Shown here: positions 22,311 to 33,654 of the stretch, piece by piece
Layout: each line of letters begins with the position of its first letter
Position numbering within the stretch: position 1 is the first letter of the stretch
Assembly (NCBI GenBank): GCA_050084515.1
Contig: CM114272.1
Location: 18,352,001-18,416,000 of the forward strand
Length of the DNA: 64,000 nt
Direction: 5' to 3'
From: Blasia pusilla
Taxonomy: Eukaryota > Marchantiophyta > Marchantiopsida > Blasiales
Program-made: the position numbers and the translations under genes
Notes under the pieces: model-generated
What the model saw: only the letters and a program-made list of their open reading frames with translations
Told to the model about the DNA's origin: nothing
Databases searched by the model: none

Positions 22311-22736
22311 TTCTAGTTGCATGCAGATTGGAGCATGTCGGGGCTTGGAGCAGGACTCACCCTTCATAACGATGAGGGTAGAGAGTTCATGGTGGCTTAT
22401 GCTAGTTGTTTGAACAACGCTGTAGAGGCAAAGTATAGTTTGTATGAGGGTGAGTGCTTGGCTGTAGTATGGGTTGTTATATATTTCAGGTGTTTCTTAT
22501 TCGGAAATCCCTTTACCATCATTAGTGATCATCAGCCACTTAAGTGGTTGATGGAGTCCGACAAGCTTACAGGGAAGCTTGCGAGGTGGGTTATGTATGA
22601 CTTCCAAGTAGTGCATAGACCTAAGAAGCTCAACCAAGATGTAGATGGTTTGAACCGTAATCCATGCCCAAGTCAGCAAGATGCGATTGGAGCTGGATGG
22701 CATAGAGAGAATGATGAGGAGTTAGTGCCAAGATGA
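22311..22736 (+). pseudogene. Ty3/gypsy RNase H (element A)
   Basis: The frame 22317-22736 is open for 139 codons. It keeps the RNase H acidic residues in HADWSMSGLGAGLT, YEGECLAVVW and ISDHQPLKWLMESDKLTGK, followed by the VVHRPKKLNQDVDGLNR tail. This domain removes RNA from the RNA:DNA hybrid during reverse transcription. It is the best-kept part of element A. The homologous site in element B is where the CACTA element inserted. Confidence 0.9.
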
Positions 22737-23296
22737 CATGTGTTGGCCTATTTTGGCTTGTTGGCTAGAGAGAGCCAGAGTGTTGAGACTTCGATGGCGA
22801 GGTTTGATGGAGATTCGTTAGAACTAAAGGCCAATGAGGAGATGACAAGTGGCCAAGATCTTCACAAGGATGGAGTAGTTTTGGAGAACGTATGTACTGG
22901 AAGCGTCGCGAACACAATGGATGCTATAGAGCGCGATCAGATCCTACAAAAAGCCAGATGGTTTCAGTGGGAGGGAACAAATATGTTGCGAGTTTGGGAT
23001 CAAGTATGGGCATCCTACAATGCTCCAACTCCACAGTTGCATTCACTGCCAATCATGGGTTTAGGTTATAGATGGAGTTTGGATTTTGTAGGACCCTTAC
23101 CTTTGACAGAGTGACATAGTCGTTATGTGTTGATGATGGTTGAGCACTTCTTGAAGTAGATAGAATTGGTTGCATTGCCTGACAAAGCGAGTGAGGGAGT
23201 AGCGTATGGCTTTCTAGATCGAGTGCTCAGTCATTATGGCGCACTAATTGAGGTGTTGATAGACCATGGTACGAAGTTTCACATGGAGTTTCAAGA
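22737..23296 (+). pseudogene. Ty3/gypsy integrase (element A), internally deleted and truncated
   Basis: The frame 22740-23114 covers the pre-integrase tether and jumps from NMLRVWDQ straight to VWASYNAPTPQLHSLPIMGL. Element B and element C keep an HHCC zinc-binding segment at that point, so A has lost it by an internal deletion. The catalytic core begins YRWSLDFVGPLPLTE and continues past a TGA as SRYVLMMVEHF...LIDHGTKFH, keeping the first two Asp positions. Homology to integrase stops near 23296, before the third catalytic residue. Confidence 0.85.
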
Positions 23297-23530
23297 CAGG
23301 TAGATTTTGACTTGTATCTATGACTTGGATGACAAGAAGGCGACAAATGATGGGGCCACATGAGCACTCAACCTTCTTGCTCTTAGCATCCTAAAGATGT
23401 TTATCATGGTAGGTAGGGATAGATGGCTATGTGGAGTTAGAGGGACACAACCACCAACTAAGGGGATGAGTAAAGATATTTTGGTACTACTTCTCGTCTT
23501 GTTTTGTGGATTCCATGAGTTATTCCATTT
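23297..23530 (+). repeat. Gypsy 3' LTR-like fragment (element A)
   Basis: The stretch is homologous to the reverse complement of about 15740-15990 (shared words TTTTGACTTGT, GACAAGAAGGCGAC, TTTTGCTCTTAGC-like and GGTAGGTAGGGATAGATGGCTA). It directly follows the truncated integrase, as a 3' LTR would after a deletion. The distal part is missing. Confidence 0.55.
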
Positions 23531-24425
23531 TCTTGGAAATGAAATTATGAAAAAAAGGAAACCTTCCAATCATCATAGTAAAGAAATTTAGTGTGAGAAA
23601 AAATTCCCAAAAAAAAGACATTTATGTCACATCATAGTTCGTGGTCAAAGAGTAAAGTTTCTGTTGCATCGATGAAGTAGGAAGTCAATGGGTTGTTCGA
23701 GCATAATTAGTCTTGAGTGGTTGGATGAGGTTAGTTACAACTTTATTACCTCAAGATCAACATTTTTGACAAACCCTAAATTTTTGTATTTCGGGTCTGG
23801 GGCTACGTAGATGGATTCAATGGTCACCTAGTAATTTGCATGCGTAAAGTTATCAATTTTGGAGTCATATATTTTTCCAATTTCCTTGCCTCCATGGTGA
23901 TAGTGATGTAGACCTTTGAGAGCAAGAAATGGAATCATGATGAGTGGGTTTTCGTGTATAATTGAGTGAATTTTCTATGTACGTTAGGATTCATCACGAA
24001 TTGCCCCGGATACACTTTGATCATGCATGCACATGTAAACCACACATATGCATGGTGAATTTGAGAACATGAGAATTGGATTTGCCTATAGATTCACACC
24101 CATTACTAGGACTCACAATAGTAGAGAGTTTAGTTTGGAGTATACAACAATTTCCAACATAGGACACATATTGGATTTGTGGGAGAGTATCAGCATGATT
24201 TCAACATTTTTCCACCGTTCTTCTTGAACGTCACAAACGAGAACTCGATCGAGTTGTATGGACCAAGTTGACTAGTGGGATTTCATGTATTGTATCCTAG
24301 TTGGGATATATCTTTGTGGGCTCGGTGGAGTCAATTGGATAGTATAACTATATGTGTATGTTAAGTCATGCCTTAGGGGTTGGGTAGTGATAGTGGCGGT
24401 TGTTGAGTTTTTGTGAGGCTGCTTG
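23531..24425. other. No gene recognised between elements A and B
   Basis: AT-rich DNA without a recognisable coding sequence. Its right edge joins the truncated integrase of element B near 24425. Confidence 0.5.
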
Positions 24426-25206
24426 CTGAATTTGTATCCCATCGCCAACCACGGCAACTAAAGGTCCTAATCTCCTAGGTGACCTCTCTGCAAGCCATAC
24501 TTTCGTAATCCTCTCTTCACCATCTACACAGCCCTCTCCGCTAGTCCATCCGCCTTAGGATGATCTCGCGAAGTTGTGCAGTGGTCGATCAGCGCCTGAT
24601 CACATAAGGCTTGAAACTCCCCGCAAAACTCTGTACCCTGGTCTGTCAACACCTTAGCTGGTGCGTCGTAATGACTTAGCACTTTATTTAGGAAGGCATA
24701 CGGTACTCCCTCACTCGCTTTATCAGGAAATATAACCAACTCTATCCACTTCGAGAAGTGCTCGACCATCACCAACACATAACGACTATGGCGCTCCGTC
24801 AAAGGTAAAGGTCAAGCAAAATCCAAACTCCATCTATAACCTAAACCCATGATCGAAAGTGGAAGCAACTATGGAGTCGGAGCATTGAACGATGCCCACA
24901 CCCGATCACAAACCATGCACCTGGCAACAAACTACTGAACGTCAGTGTGCATACCTCGCCACCAATACTGTATCTAGAGCAAGCTGTACGTCCGCTTCAC
25001 TCCAAAATAACCCAACTCCTCGTGGGCATGACACACCAAACGTGCTCTCTGCAAAGGATGAGGCACTACACGCACTCTACCATCCTCCCAAACTCGCAAC
25101 ACATGTGTTCCCTCCTATCAGAACCGTCTGGCTCATTGTAGGATTCGATCCCGCTCTTTAGCATCCAATGTGCTCGCGACGCTGCCAGTACGCAAGTACT
25201 CCAAGA
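24426..25206 (-). pseudogene. Ty3/gypsy integrase (element B)
   Basis: On the minus strand the tether and HHCC region (AHEELGYFGVKRTYSLL, then CMVCDRVWASFNAPTP) is followed by the catalytic core: YRWSLDFA, then VLTDQGTEF, then DHPKADGLAERAV, which keeps the D,D,E triad positions. The frame 24802-24524 is uninterrupted for 92 codons. A short further frame gives LPWLAMGYKFSKQ and then diverges near 24425, where the element is truncated. Integrase inserts the cDNA into the genome. This copy has several stops upstream of the core. Confidence 0.9.
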
Positions 25207-25589
25207 CTACTCCATTGTCGTGAATGTCTCGACCACCTGTCGTCTCCTCACCGGTCCTGGATCTAAGGACTCTCCATTTGACCTCGCCATCGAAGTCTCA
25301 GCAATCTGGCTCTCCATAGCCAACAAGCCCAAATAGGCTGACGTGTGCCATCTTGGAACCAACTCCTCATCGCTCTCACCATGCCAACGAGCTCCAGTCG
25401 CATCTCCCTGACTCGAGCATGGGTTACGGTTCAAACCATCTGGATCCTGCTTGAACGTCCCAGATCTATGCACCACTTGGAAGTCATACTCCTGCAACAA
25501 AAGAGCCCACCTCGTAAGCCTCCCTGCAAGCTTATCGGACTCCATCAACCACTTAAGTGGTTGACGATCAATAATGATGGTAAAGGGAT
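25207..25589 (-). pseudogene. Ty3/gypsy RNase H, 3' part (element B), cut by CACTA insertion
   Basis: The frame 25548-25207 (MESDKLAGRLTRWALLLQEY, then VVHRSGTFKQDPDGLNR) continues the RNase H and tether. Upstream, the coding sequence stops at 25589 and resumes at 31020 (CYLFENPF-encoding DNA), with 5430 bp of CACTA element between. Together the two parts align with the uninterrupted RNase H of copies A and C. Confidence 0.9.
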
Positions 25590-28159
25590 CACTAGAAGAA
25601 AACTATGGTTTTTATGACTTGATTAAGTATGACTTATGACTGAAAGAATAACTCTTTTGCTTTAGGCATTATATATGACCTGAAAAACTTAATTAGTCAT
25701 AACGTAATGATTCAAATAATATTAGAAATGACTTAATCATATACAAGTCATATCTTGTGACTGGTTCAGTAATCTGAGTTATTTTTCTTACACGTGTATT
25801 AGAAAAAAGAATTTGGAGAATATTATAGAAGAAAGAAAGAAATATATTACCAAAAAAGCATAAAACAAACCCTACGAGGTATAATGAAAAATAAAATAAT
25901 ATTAAAATATAAAGAAATTAAAAAATGAAGTAATTAAAGAGTTTTTCCTTGGATATATAATGAAGGAATCCACATTATGTTATAAATTTCATATCATTTA
26001 ATAGGACATCAGGAATACATAATGCTTTGAATATATCATAATAATAATGTTTAATATAGTCATAAATAATTATTAAGCCTATTTTAAGGAAAACCATTAA
26101 ATCTTTGGGAATAGAAATTCTAAACTGAGTCCGAAAATATTTAGAATAATAAGTCATTGATATTAAAAAGTGAATCATGAAATATGTTTAAAAAAAGAGA
26201 AGTAATTTAAAGAGAAATCTCAAATATCAACATTGAATGAAAATAAATATTATGCATGTATCCTAAATTTTTTTAAAAATGGATTATTTTTTTCCATATG
26301 TGGAAAAAGAAAACTTAAAGGTAACATAAGTAACCAAAAATAAAGTAGAATATTAAAAATTAGAATGATACATAAATAATATTACCCTAATGGTGTTTTA
26401 AAATTTAAAATTAACATAAATAATAAATGAAATTTGAGTATTAGTTTTGTATTTTTTTAAAACTTAAATAAAATCGATACCTAAATTGCGTAAGGCGACG
26501 AGAGCCAAGTATAATGAACAAAAATTAAACGAAAGAGGTGGCCAAAGGGAAAGCGAAAACGAAGAGAGGACGGGTAGTGCGGGATCTAGAGTTCAAATGG
26601 CTTTGGTTCAAGAAAGGGCGAGTTGAAATCGAAGCTAGCTCGTGAGTGGCGGCTTTGGCAAGTGAGGCAAAGTATGTTCAATTGTTCACATTTTGGGAGA
26701 GTGAGAGACAATGTGATCGTGCGTGCAATCGATCCGTGAGCCGACTTGACACTTTCATTCAGTTCAGCGTAGCGCATTTCTAGAGAGGATCTATACGTTT
26801 GCCTACAATGGCCCACTCGCTCTGGATATCCGTTGTGTGCTTCTAGACATAGAGATTCCTTCCAATTAGCAATCGTAGGACTGACGCATTTTTGGCTGGT
26901 CTCCATCACCTTAGACCTGAAGAGTCCGGCGGTTGACATTGTTTGAAACATTGTTTTCAAGTCTTAACATTATGAATCTGCTCTTCCAGCAGATTCCTTG
27001 TCCACCTAGAGAGCATTTGTGGTCAAAGACGGAGAGACATTACGTAACAATGGCCAGTACCAGTTGATGCGATCTCCATCCATGATCTCTCTCTCTCTCT
27101 CTTTATCTTTGTATATGACTGGCCGTAGAAAAAAATTTGGAGCAGACAGCGATAAGAGGCGTTAACTCGATCGATGTGGTAGGCTCGTGTCTCCTCCGAC
27201 TTTAGTTTTTCTGACCTCACTTAACGTGCACTTCTTGCAAGTGGCAGGGCATGGAGAGGAAGGGAAGGGCACTAGAGAGTTAGAGAATGCTGCACCGAAC
27301 AAATTCCGTAGCTTGAGACTTCGTGGTTGCTTCTTCCGCTCCTGCAAAGCTAGCCAGCAGTTAATCTTTATTGAAGCAGGCTGGCTGGCCGGCTGACGTC
27401 TCGTCTCTCGATTCTCACTACGCACCTACACACCGTCATGAGAAAAAATTCCACGGAACTTTTGGCGTGCGTGGATTACCTTGGTTGAACCACAAAAGGT
27501 TGGATTCGTCCATCAATGTTTTGTGCAGCCGAGGTCTCCAATTTGGATCTCTGTGTTTCATACATCGTTTCTGGTTGCAGTTGGTTGAAGCAAGAGAGGC
27601 GCAAGCCGCTCGCACCAATCTCTTTGATTGCTTCGAGTCCAATTTTTTGCGACTGCCATAAGGATTTATGAGAATCAAGAAGCTCGCACCTCTGACTTTG
27701 GACACTTGGAAGAGCATATTTTGCATGCACTACAGTCGCTTTACGAAAACCTTGCATGTATGAATGTAGTCTCCAACATTTGACACATTGCAGGCACAAA
27801 GGTTTGTCATTACTCTAGAACTAGGAGCCACACGGAAGGAGTTTCAAGGTAGCTACGTCTGTTCAACTTAACGTGAATGTCTAGTTTACTCAATTCTTTG
27901 CGGGATAGCTTGTTTCGGAACCCTCTGCACACTGATTTGCCTAATTCTATAGATTCTTTATTCGTCCATGAGAATAACGTCTGAGGAAGGAAAAAAGAAG
28001 CACCGTACCTTGTCACATAAAATCTGGAAGAGAAAACTTGTTGGCAATGCTAATTGTGAGAGTACAAGAAAAGTGACGATGAGCCGTTTTTGCTGATGTT
28101 TTGGCCGTACATGTGGAGGAGGGTCAGGTAATGTAAGTAATGGCAATCACAACTTCCTT

Positions 28160-28395
28160 GTGTCGGATTACAAGTCTGAAAATAGGCATGAGAACAGTAT
28201 TTTTCAAAAGCAAGGAAATGGAGGAGGTGAAGTTGCTAAGGATGTGAAAAAGTTAGAAGTCAGAGGGCCCAAACCAGCGAAAAAGTGGAAATTAGGGTGC
28301 AATCTTGGTAGAGTTGTTCGCGTTGCAAGGGTGAAGCTCTTGTCCACCAGCAAATGCCTTGATATCAAGACTCGTTTTGGTAATACTTTTCTCTC
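28160..28395 (+). pseudogene. Unrecognised exon-like fragment inside the CACTA element
   Basis: The frame from 28160 is Lys/Gly-rich (GPKPAKKWKLGCNLGRVVRV near residues 35-54). Reading seems to stop at a GT near 28379 (TTTTGGTAATAC), like a 5' splice donor. It precedes the DUF1223 exon on the same strand and could be a preceding exon of the same captured gene or a fusion made by the element. No family recognised. Confidence 0.3.
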
Positions 28396-28493
28396 CTACA
28401 AGAGACGGATCCCGTTATTCTGGATGATACATTTGTCTACGTTGGAAGACAGGAATTGATATTCGTTGTTTCGTGTGGTTGAACTTTTCACAG

Positions 28494-28781
28494 GGAGAAG
28501 GGGATGACGTGTCCATGGAGAATCCAGTACCGCTTGTGAGTTAAGCATATCATGTCGAGTATTGGGATTATCTGGGATGGAAAGATCCATTTGCTAGCAG
28601 CGAGTGGGCCCTGAGGCAACAAACTTATGGCCAAGCGCTACAGCAAGACAAAATCTACGCACATGAAGTAGTGGTGCAAGGTCAGCAGCACTCCATCGCT
28701 CCCAATGCCTCCTCCCTAGTACCCCTAGTTCAGAATGCCCCTCGCTTCCCTGCCCCAAAAATCCAAGTTAGCATGAGCTAG
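28494..28781 (+). pseudogene. Captured exon of a DUF1223 (thioredoxin-fold-like) gene
   Basis: After a CACAG acceptor at 28489-28493 the frame reads GEGDDVSMENPVPLVS, a TAA at 28542-28544, then AYHVEYWDYLGWKDPFASSE and WALRQQTYGQALQQDKIYA, EVVVQGQQH, to TAG at 28779. This is the conserved core of plant and bacterial DUF1223 proteins (the hDYWDYLGWKDPF block, then RQ..Y..AL, then VVVQG), which are predicted to have a thioredoxin-like fold. The function is uncertain. Only one exon is present, the stop in it is premature, and there is no downstream half, so it is a captured fragment within the transposon and not a working gene. Confidence 0.8.
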
Positions 28782-31019
28782 CTCTCTCTCTCTCTCTGAT
28801 CTTGATGTCTTCTTGAAGTTCTCGTTGTGAGGAGCTATAGTTCTTGTTCGATCGCACTCGGTCAATTTGAGCGTCTAATTAGAAAGTTCTAGAGGAAGAA
28901 AAAAATCAATTTCTTTTCAAGTGTTTTAGAAATGAGTAGTTTCCTTTTCAGTCAACGTCGTGATTTGAGAGAGCCCGCATATGCCTGATAGATTAGTTTC
29001 CGCATGTCATGTATAAAATTGAAGGAAGCGGTTACTCTAATTGGACTCGGTTTGGGTCCACTCCATAAGCTCCTACCTTTGGAAATTTGAACGTTTTCTT
29101 GAGTGAATGCGACGCAGTAGTTAGCACTAGCAACTCAAGAAGACTTCATGAGACCTAGGGCTCATAGTGCCACACATTGCAATAGATAAGAATATTGGAC
29201 GAATGTACGAGCATGAGAAAGGAAAAAAATGACATGTGCAACATTACTGGTGTAGTACGAATTTTGAGGAGGTCAAGATCGGGTGCATGGACGAAGTGAG
29301 AGAACCGTAAGTTCTTAACTTGTTTCTCATGTAGGCTGATAATGGAATGAGGGAATTATAACTTTGGGTTTTGAGCTTTGCGCATGTGGTGATCAATCCA
29401 TATTTAGCATCACTTGAGTACTAAATCTTAGAGGCACGCATGGGCTAAGGTGTTCATTTCTTAAATGGATGCTAGAGTTTCCCTATCTCTAGTCCTTTCA
29501 ATTTTCTCTAGTTCTTGCACATTTGTAGAACTCAAGTGCTTTGCACATATATTCACGGACAACCCAAAACAAAGATAACCTTTTGCATAGGTTTCGGAGC
29601 CTTTTGTCCATGAGAGGGTTTGGTCAAGGTGGACCTAAAAGATACAATATAACTTGATTACCAACTATGGGAGCCGGACACAATGGACGAACCTCTTCAA
29701 CTCACACTTTAGGAATTCTGATTTTGGTGACTTCTAGAGAATTTAGAGATGGCCGAATGGTTACATCATGCCATTTATTTACCTCATGTCCATTGTTTTC
29801 ATTCATTACCTCTTTTTCTATTTTCTATGTTGAAGAGATTGTGACTTTTATTTACAATGATTCCTCACTATTCTTGTAATCAAGTATAGAATGATCTGAT
29901 AGTATTAAAGCTCATCTTCACTATTGGGATTGCAAGCATAAGTGAGAAAGCCAAGACAATTACAAATTCCCAAGGTGCATCTTTTTACTACTTCTATTTT
30001 TCATTCCATAAAATGTTCACTTCTTTTCTCTTGCCGACATATACATTGCATAGATTATGTATCAGAGATTATGTAGAGATTGTGAGAATAAGTGGCATTA
30101 TTTATTCTTGTACATCATGGTTGTTGTATAGCGATGGAATAATGGACATACAGACTTCACCAAAATTGAAGAAGGTGGTTAAGATAGCCACAGAGTTTGT
30201 TGGGAATGTGGATAGTGTATCATAGTGTGATTTAAAAATCGTGAACACCAAAATAACGCATAATAATTGTAATGTGAACCTTAAAAATAACTAACATAGG
30301 CATTTATGTGACTAAACTAGTAGAGATAATAACCAAATGAGTCATTGTACATGACTGATCCGATTGTTAATATAGTTATTGTAGTGCTACTCAGTTTATC
30401 ATGATTGCACTAGTAACGCCTAGATATTTAAAATTACTCAACCAATCACTTCATGATTCACCTTGTTATTTTGAACGACTCGCTAAGTTTTCTTCATAGA
30501 ATTCAACGACATGGTGAGGCAAAGAATTGACTCATGTAGTTAATGATTATGACACAGTCATTTCCACCACGTGTCACAATGACTGCAGAAATTCCATTTG
30601 CATTTTTCGTTGTATGATTGCATGATGACAATGTCCTTTCTCATGTTGTGCCACGTGGTCGTATGTGTATTCAAATCCTATTCAACTTGCCATGTCATGT
30701 AATGACATGGCAAGTGTAGTTATGACCGAGTCATTTACGACATGTTGTTCATTGGTGAAAATAATATCATCCTCATGCCATGTCATACACGGATGTGGCA
30801 TAGTGACATGGCACTCATACATGGTACAATAGTCATACATCAATGATTGAGAAATCAATGACTAGAATCATTTACCAATCAGATAGCCTTAGTCATTTCC
30901 TGTAAATGACTTGGTTTATATGACTCTAACGGTCATGAGTCATTCTTAGTCATTTACCATGAAAAATGACTCAATCTAATAATTTATTAGAGTTATAAAA
31001 ATCAACATTTTTTCTAGTG

Positions 31020-32229
31020 GGTTTTCGAATAAATAACACCTGAAATATGCGACATCCCATACCGTAGTCAAGCACTCATCCTCATACGAGCTATACTTCT
31101 TCTCTACAGCGTTGTTCGAGCGACTAGCGTAAGCCACCATGAATTACCTACCATCATCATCATGTTGGGTGAGCATTGCTCCAAGCCCCAACATGCTCTA
31201 ATCGGTATGCAAGTGGAAAGGATGCCCCCTGACTCGTCTCCTCAATATGGGCACGGACGTCAATCTCTCCTTGAGCAGTTGAAATGCTCTCTCCTGCTCA
31301 TCCCCCCAGTGCCACTCCTGATCCACCTTGGTCAGCAAGGTTAGCGGCTTCGCAATCGAACTCAAACCCTTGACGTACCGTCGATAGAGGTTCGCCAATC
31401 CCATGAATGCACGAAGTCGACTCACATCTGTAGGGCATGGAATAGCCTCTACCTTCTTCTGTTGCACACCAAGGCTCCTTGGGTAGATCGTATGACCCAA
31501 GTACTCAATCTGGTCGTAGAAGAACTTGCACTTTCTTGGATGTAGCTTCAACCCATGTAACTGCAATCGTCGAAACACCTCCTCTAGATGTCACTCATGC
31601 TCCTCAACCGTGACGCTAAAAACTACGATGTCATCAATATAATACCTATCAAAATCCACACTTGCCAAAATCCTATCCATGACCCTCCGAAACTCAGTCG
31701 GGGCGTTCTTTAACCCAAATGGTAAGAACGGCCACTAGTACAAACAATCCTTCCCGTGAGGATTGATATCCCAAAATGTCGTCTTCTGCCTGTCCTCTAA
31801 TCTGATAGGCAGTTGATGGTATTCGGCTTGCAAATCTAATGAACTAAAGACCTTTGCATGCCCAATCGCATCAAATATCTCCTCACGGGTGGGCAAAGCA
31901 TACCTATCAAACTTCGTCTGCCGATTGATAGATCGGTAATCTCCACACATATGCCTATCCATCCAGTTACCATGCACATCCTTCTTGGCAGGCATGACAG
32001 TGACACATGCATACTCTCCATGTGACATCGCCATTAGTCCTGCTCCAACCAAGTCCTAGCTCCTACTCTGAATCAAAGCCCTCTCCATGTTATTGTACCT
32101 GTAGGGTCATCGAAAGATCGGCGTGTCACTCGACAACTCAATGCGGATCCCTGGATCCTTAAATGTACCCAAATCCTACATGCTAAATGCAAAATAACTC
32201 CTATAACTCCTGAGGAACTAATGTATTCT
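31020..32229 (-). pseudogene. Ty3/gypsy reverse transcriptase and RNase H, 5' part (element B)
   Basis: Minus-strand frames 32052-31735 and 31578-31198 give RT finger and palm sequences (PAKKDVHGNWMDRHMCGDYR, then LDLQAEYHQLPIRLEDRQK, then LPFGLKN), the intact catalytic box RYYIDDIVVFS near 31640, and the connection with RNase H start (FHLHTD-stop-SMLGLGA). A TGA follows EEHE at the RT/RNase H join, at the same codon as in copies A and C. The region from 32229 to 32625 is the conserved linker towards the methyltransferase, too decayed to read. RT activity is lost through stops. Confidence 0.9.
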
Positions 32230-32625
32230 GCGCCGCACTCCTCTTGTCAACTTAGGGCCCAAGTTTGGCTCCCAAGTGTCCATCGTGACTACGGTAGGAC
32301 TCTCAATAGGTGGTTGCTATGGTGCAATCTCGTCTCGGACAAGAGAACTCGACTGCTCTCCTTCAACCAACTGCAAAATCTGATCTCCATGTACAACACC
32401 TAGAACCACCCTTGATGTTGTGGCTACCATCTCCTGGCGTACGTGCAAAACGTCCCAAAAAGTCTAAGGGTATCTCTCCCGATCACCCTTGGTATGTCGA
32501 TCTCCTCGGGTCTCGCCCCCAGCCACTACCTCAACCATATTGTTAGGCATGGGGCTCATCAACGCAACAGCTGTGATCTGTCACATCCTCAAACGACGTT
32601 GCTCAGCTACTCCTAAGCAGAGAAT

Positions 32626-33612
32626 CCATGTCAAGCAATTCAGGTCCATCGCCTGACCCAAGACATCACGTCATGATGCCTCTGATAGTGACGATATTGT
32701 CGTCATTCCTATCGGGAATCCCATCGCTTGCTCTCATTCATCGGCGTTGGGCTCTACCAACCTCTGTACCTGGTTATCCCAAACCAAGCCAAGTCTGGCC
32801 TCTTTGAATGCATAGGAAGCGGGAAAACTCACAAATATCGGAAAGGCTTCCCGTGGCATGCCAATCTTGTTGACCACAATCAACGATGATCAATCATCGT
32901 GCCTCACTACATGTGATCGACAACTTGGATCCAAAATAGAATCCGCCAACAAATCAGACTGGCTCTCCACTCTCGCATACGTCCTCCGCAAAACCTCATG
33001 TGGCACCAAATTGGTCCATCAAAGATGCAAGAAATGTGCTCGTGAACCTATACTTACCGCATCCAACAACATTTCCAGGCCGATCCATGTGCGCACCTGA
33101 TATGCACTCGTCGCCACGCGGGACCTCGAATCGCCCAAAATTGGCACATTCTCCAGAATGAATGATGGAGAACAAAACTGATGCTCTTTTAAATATCGCA
33201 AGATCCGCATCATCTCCAAAAATAACCTGGACCGGAAGTCAGCTAATCCGCTACCCCGTCCAGCACTCGAGTGGCCCTAACACAGCCAACCGGAAATGAC
33301 CAAGTCTATGGTCCCTATCCGCTCCAAGTCCTACGCCCCAAGCAATGAAATATCTCTCGGTAGGGAACTCTACTATCCCTAGACAGCGAATGCATACAAC
33401 ATGTCGGAAAAACGAAGGCGTAACTACGCCATATGGTGAAGTAAAGCGCGTCTCATAACATCATCAATCTCCACATAGAGGTACTACTGCACGTAAACTG
33501 CTGCCTGCAAAACAACAGCTAACCCAATGTTGATCCCTCCAAAGAGATCCAACACATGAATACCCTCCTCTAGGATGCGCCACACAATGGGTATGGTATC
33601 CAAGGGCGTCAT
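32626..33612 (-). pseudogene. Retrotransposon-encoded C5 cytosine DNA methyltransferase domain (element B)
   Basis: Read from ATG 33612 on the minus strand, this copy stays in one frame to NCLTW at 32626 (329 codons) with about a dozen stops. Motif I is intact (HVLDLFGGINIGLAVVLQ). YVEIDD fits motif II/III. Motif IV reads IDLVISGWLC-stop-G, keeping the Cys codon but with PCQ turned to LC-stop. LFLEMMRILRYLKEH follows. Motif VI is intact (SFILENVPILGDSRS). Motif VIII traces are SRAHFLHL-stop-WTNLVP. A target-recognition-like segment GLVWDNQVQRLVEPN follows, then motif IX QAMGFPIGMT and motif X VLGQAMDLNCLTW. It is the same domain as 19981-20926 in the same position relative to RT. Several stops match C-to-T changes at CAG or CGA. 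It is clearly a dead member of the C5-MTase fold. Confidence 0.88.
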
Positions 33613-33654
33613 CATAGCACTCTTGGCTACCTCGAGTTCCACTACCCGTCATAG

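Larger units (their letters stand above)
25590..31019. mobile_element. Complete 5430-bp non-autonomous CACTA element with captured host sequence
   Basis: Termini are CACTAGAAGAAAAC at 25590 and, inverted, CACTAGAAAAAATG ending at 31019. The flanking triplets GAT (25587-25589) and GGT (31020-31022) fit a 3-bp target duplication with one substitution, as usual for CACTA. The uninterrupted gypsy sequence in copy A confirms both borders. The right 780 bp carry the TGACT-word array shared with 7566-8450, and the left 900 bp are AT-rich with similar words. The interior (about 26.5-30.2 kb) has no transposase. It holds an exon-like piece of a DUF1223 gene and short unrecognised frames, such as a 124-codon minus-strand ORF at 26586-26960. 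This is a Pack-CACTA-like, probably immobile copy that depended on a partner for movement. Confidence 0.9.
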
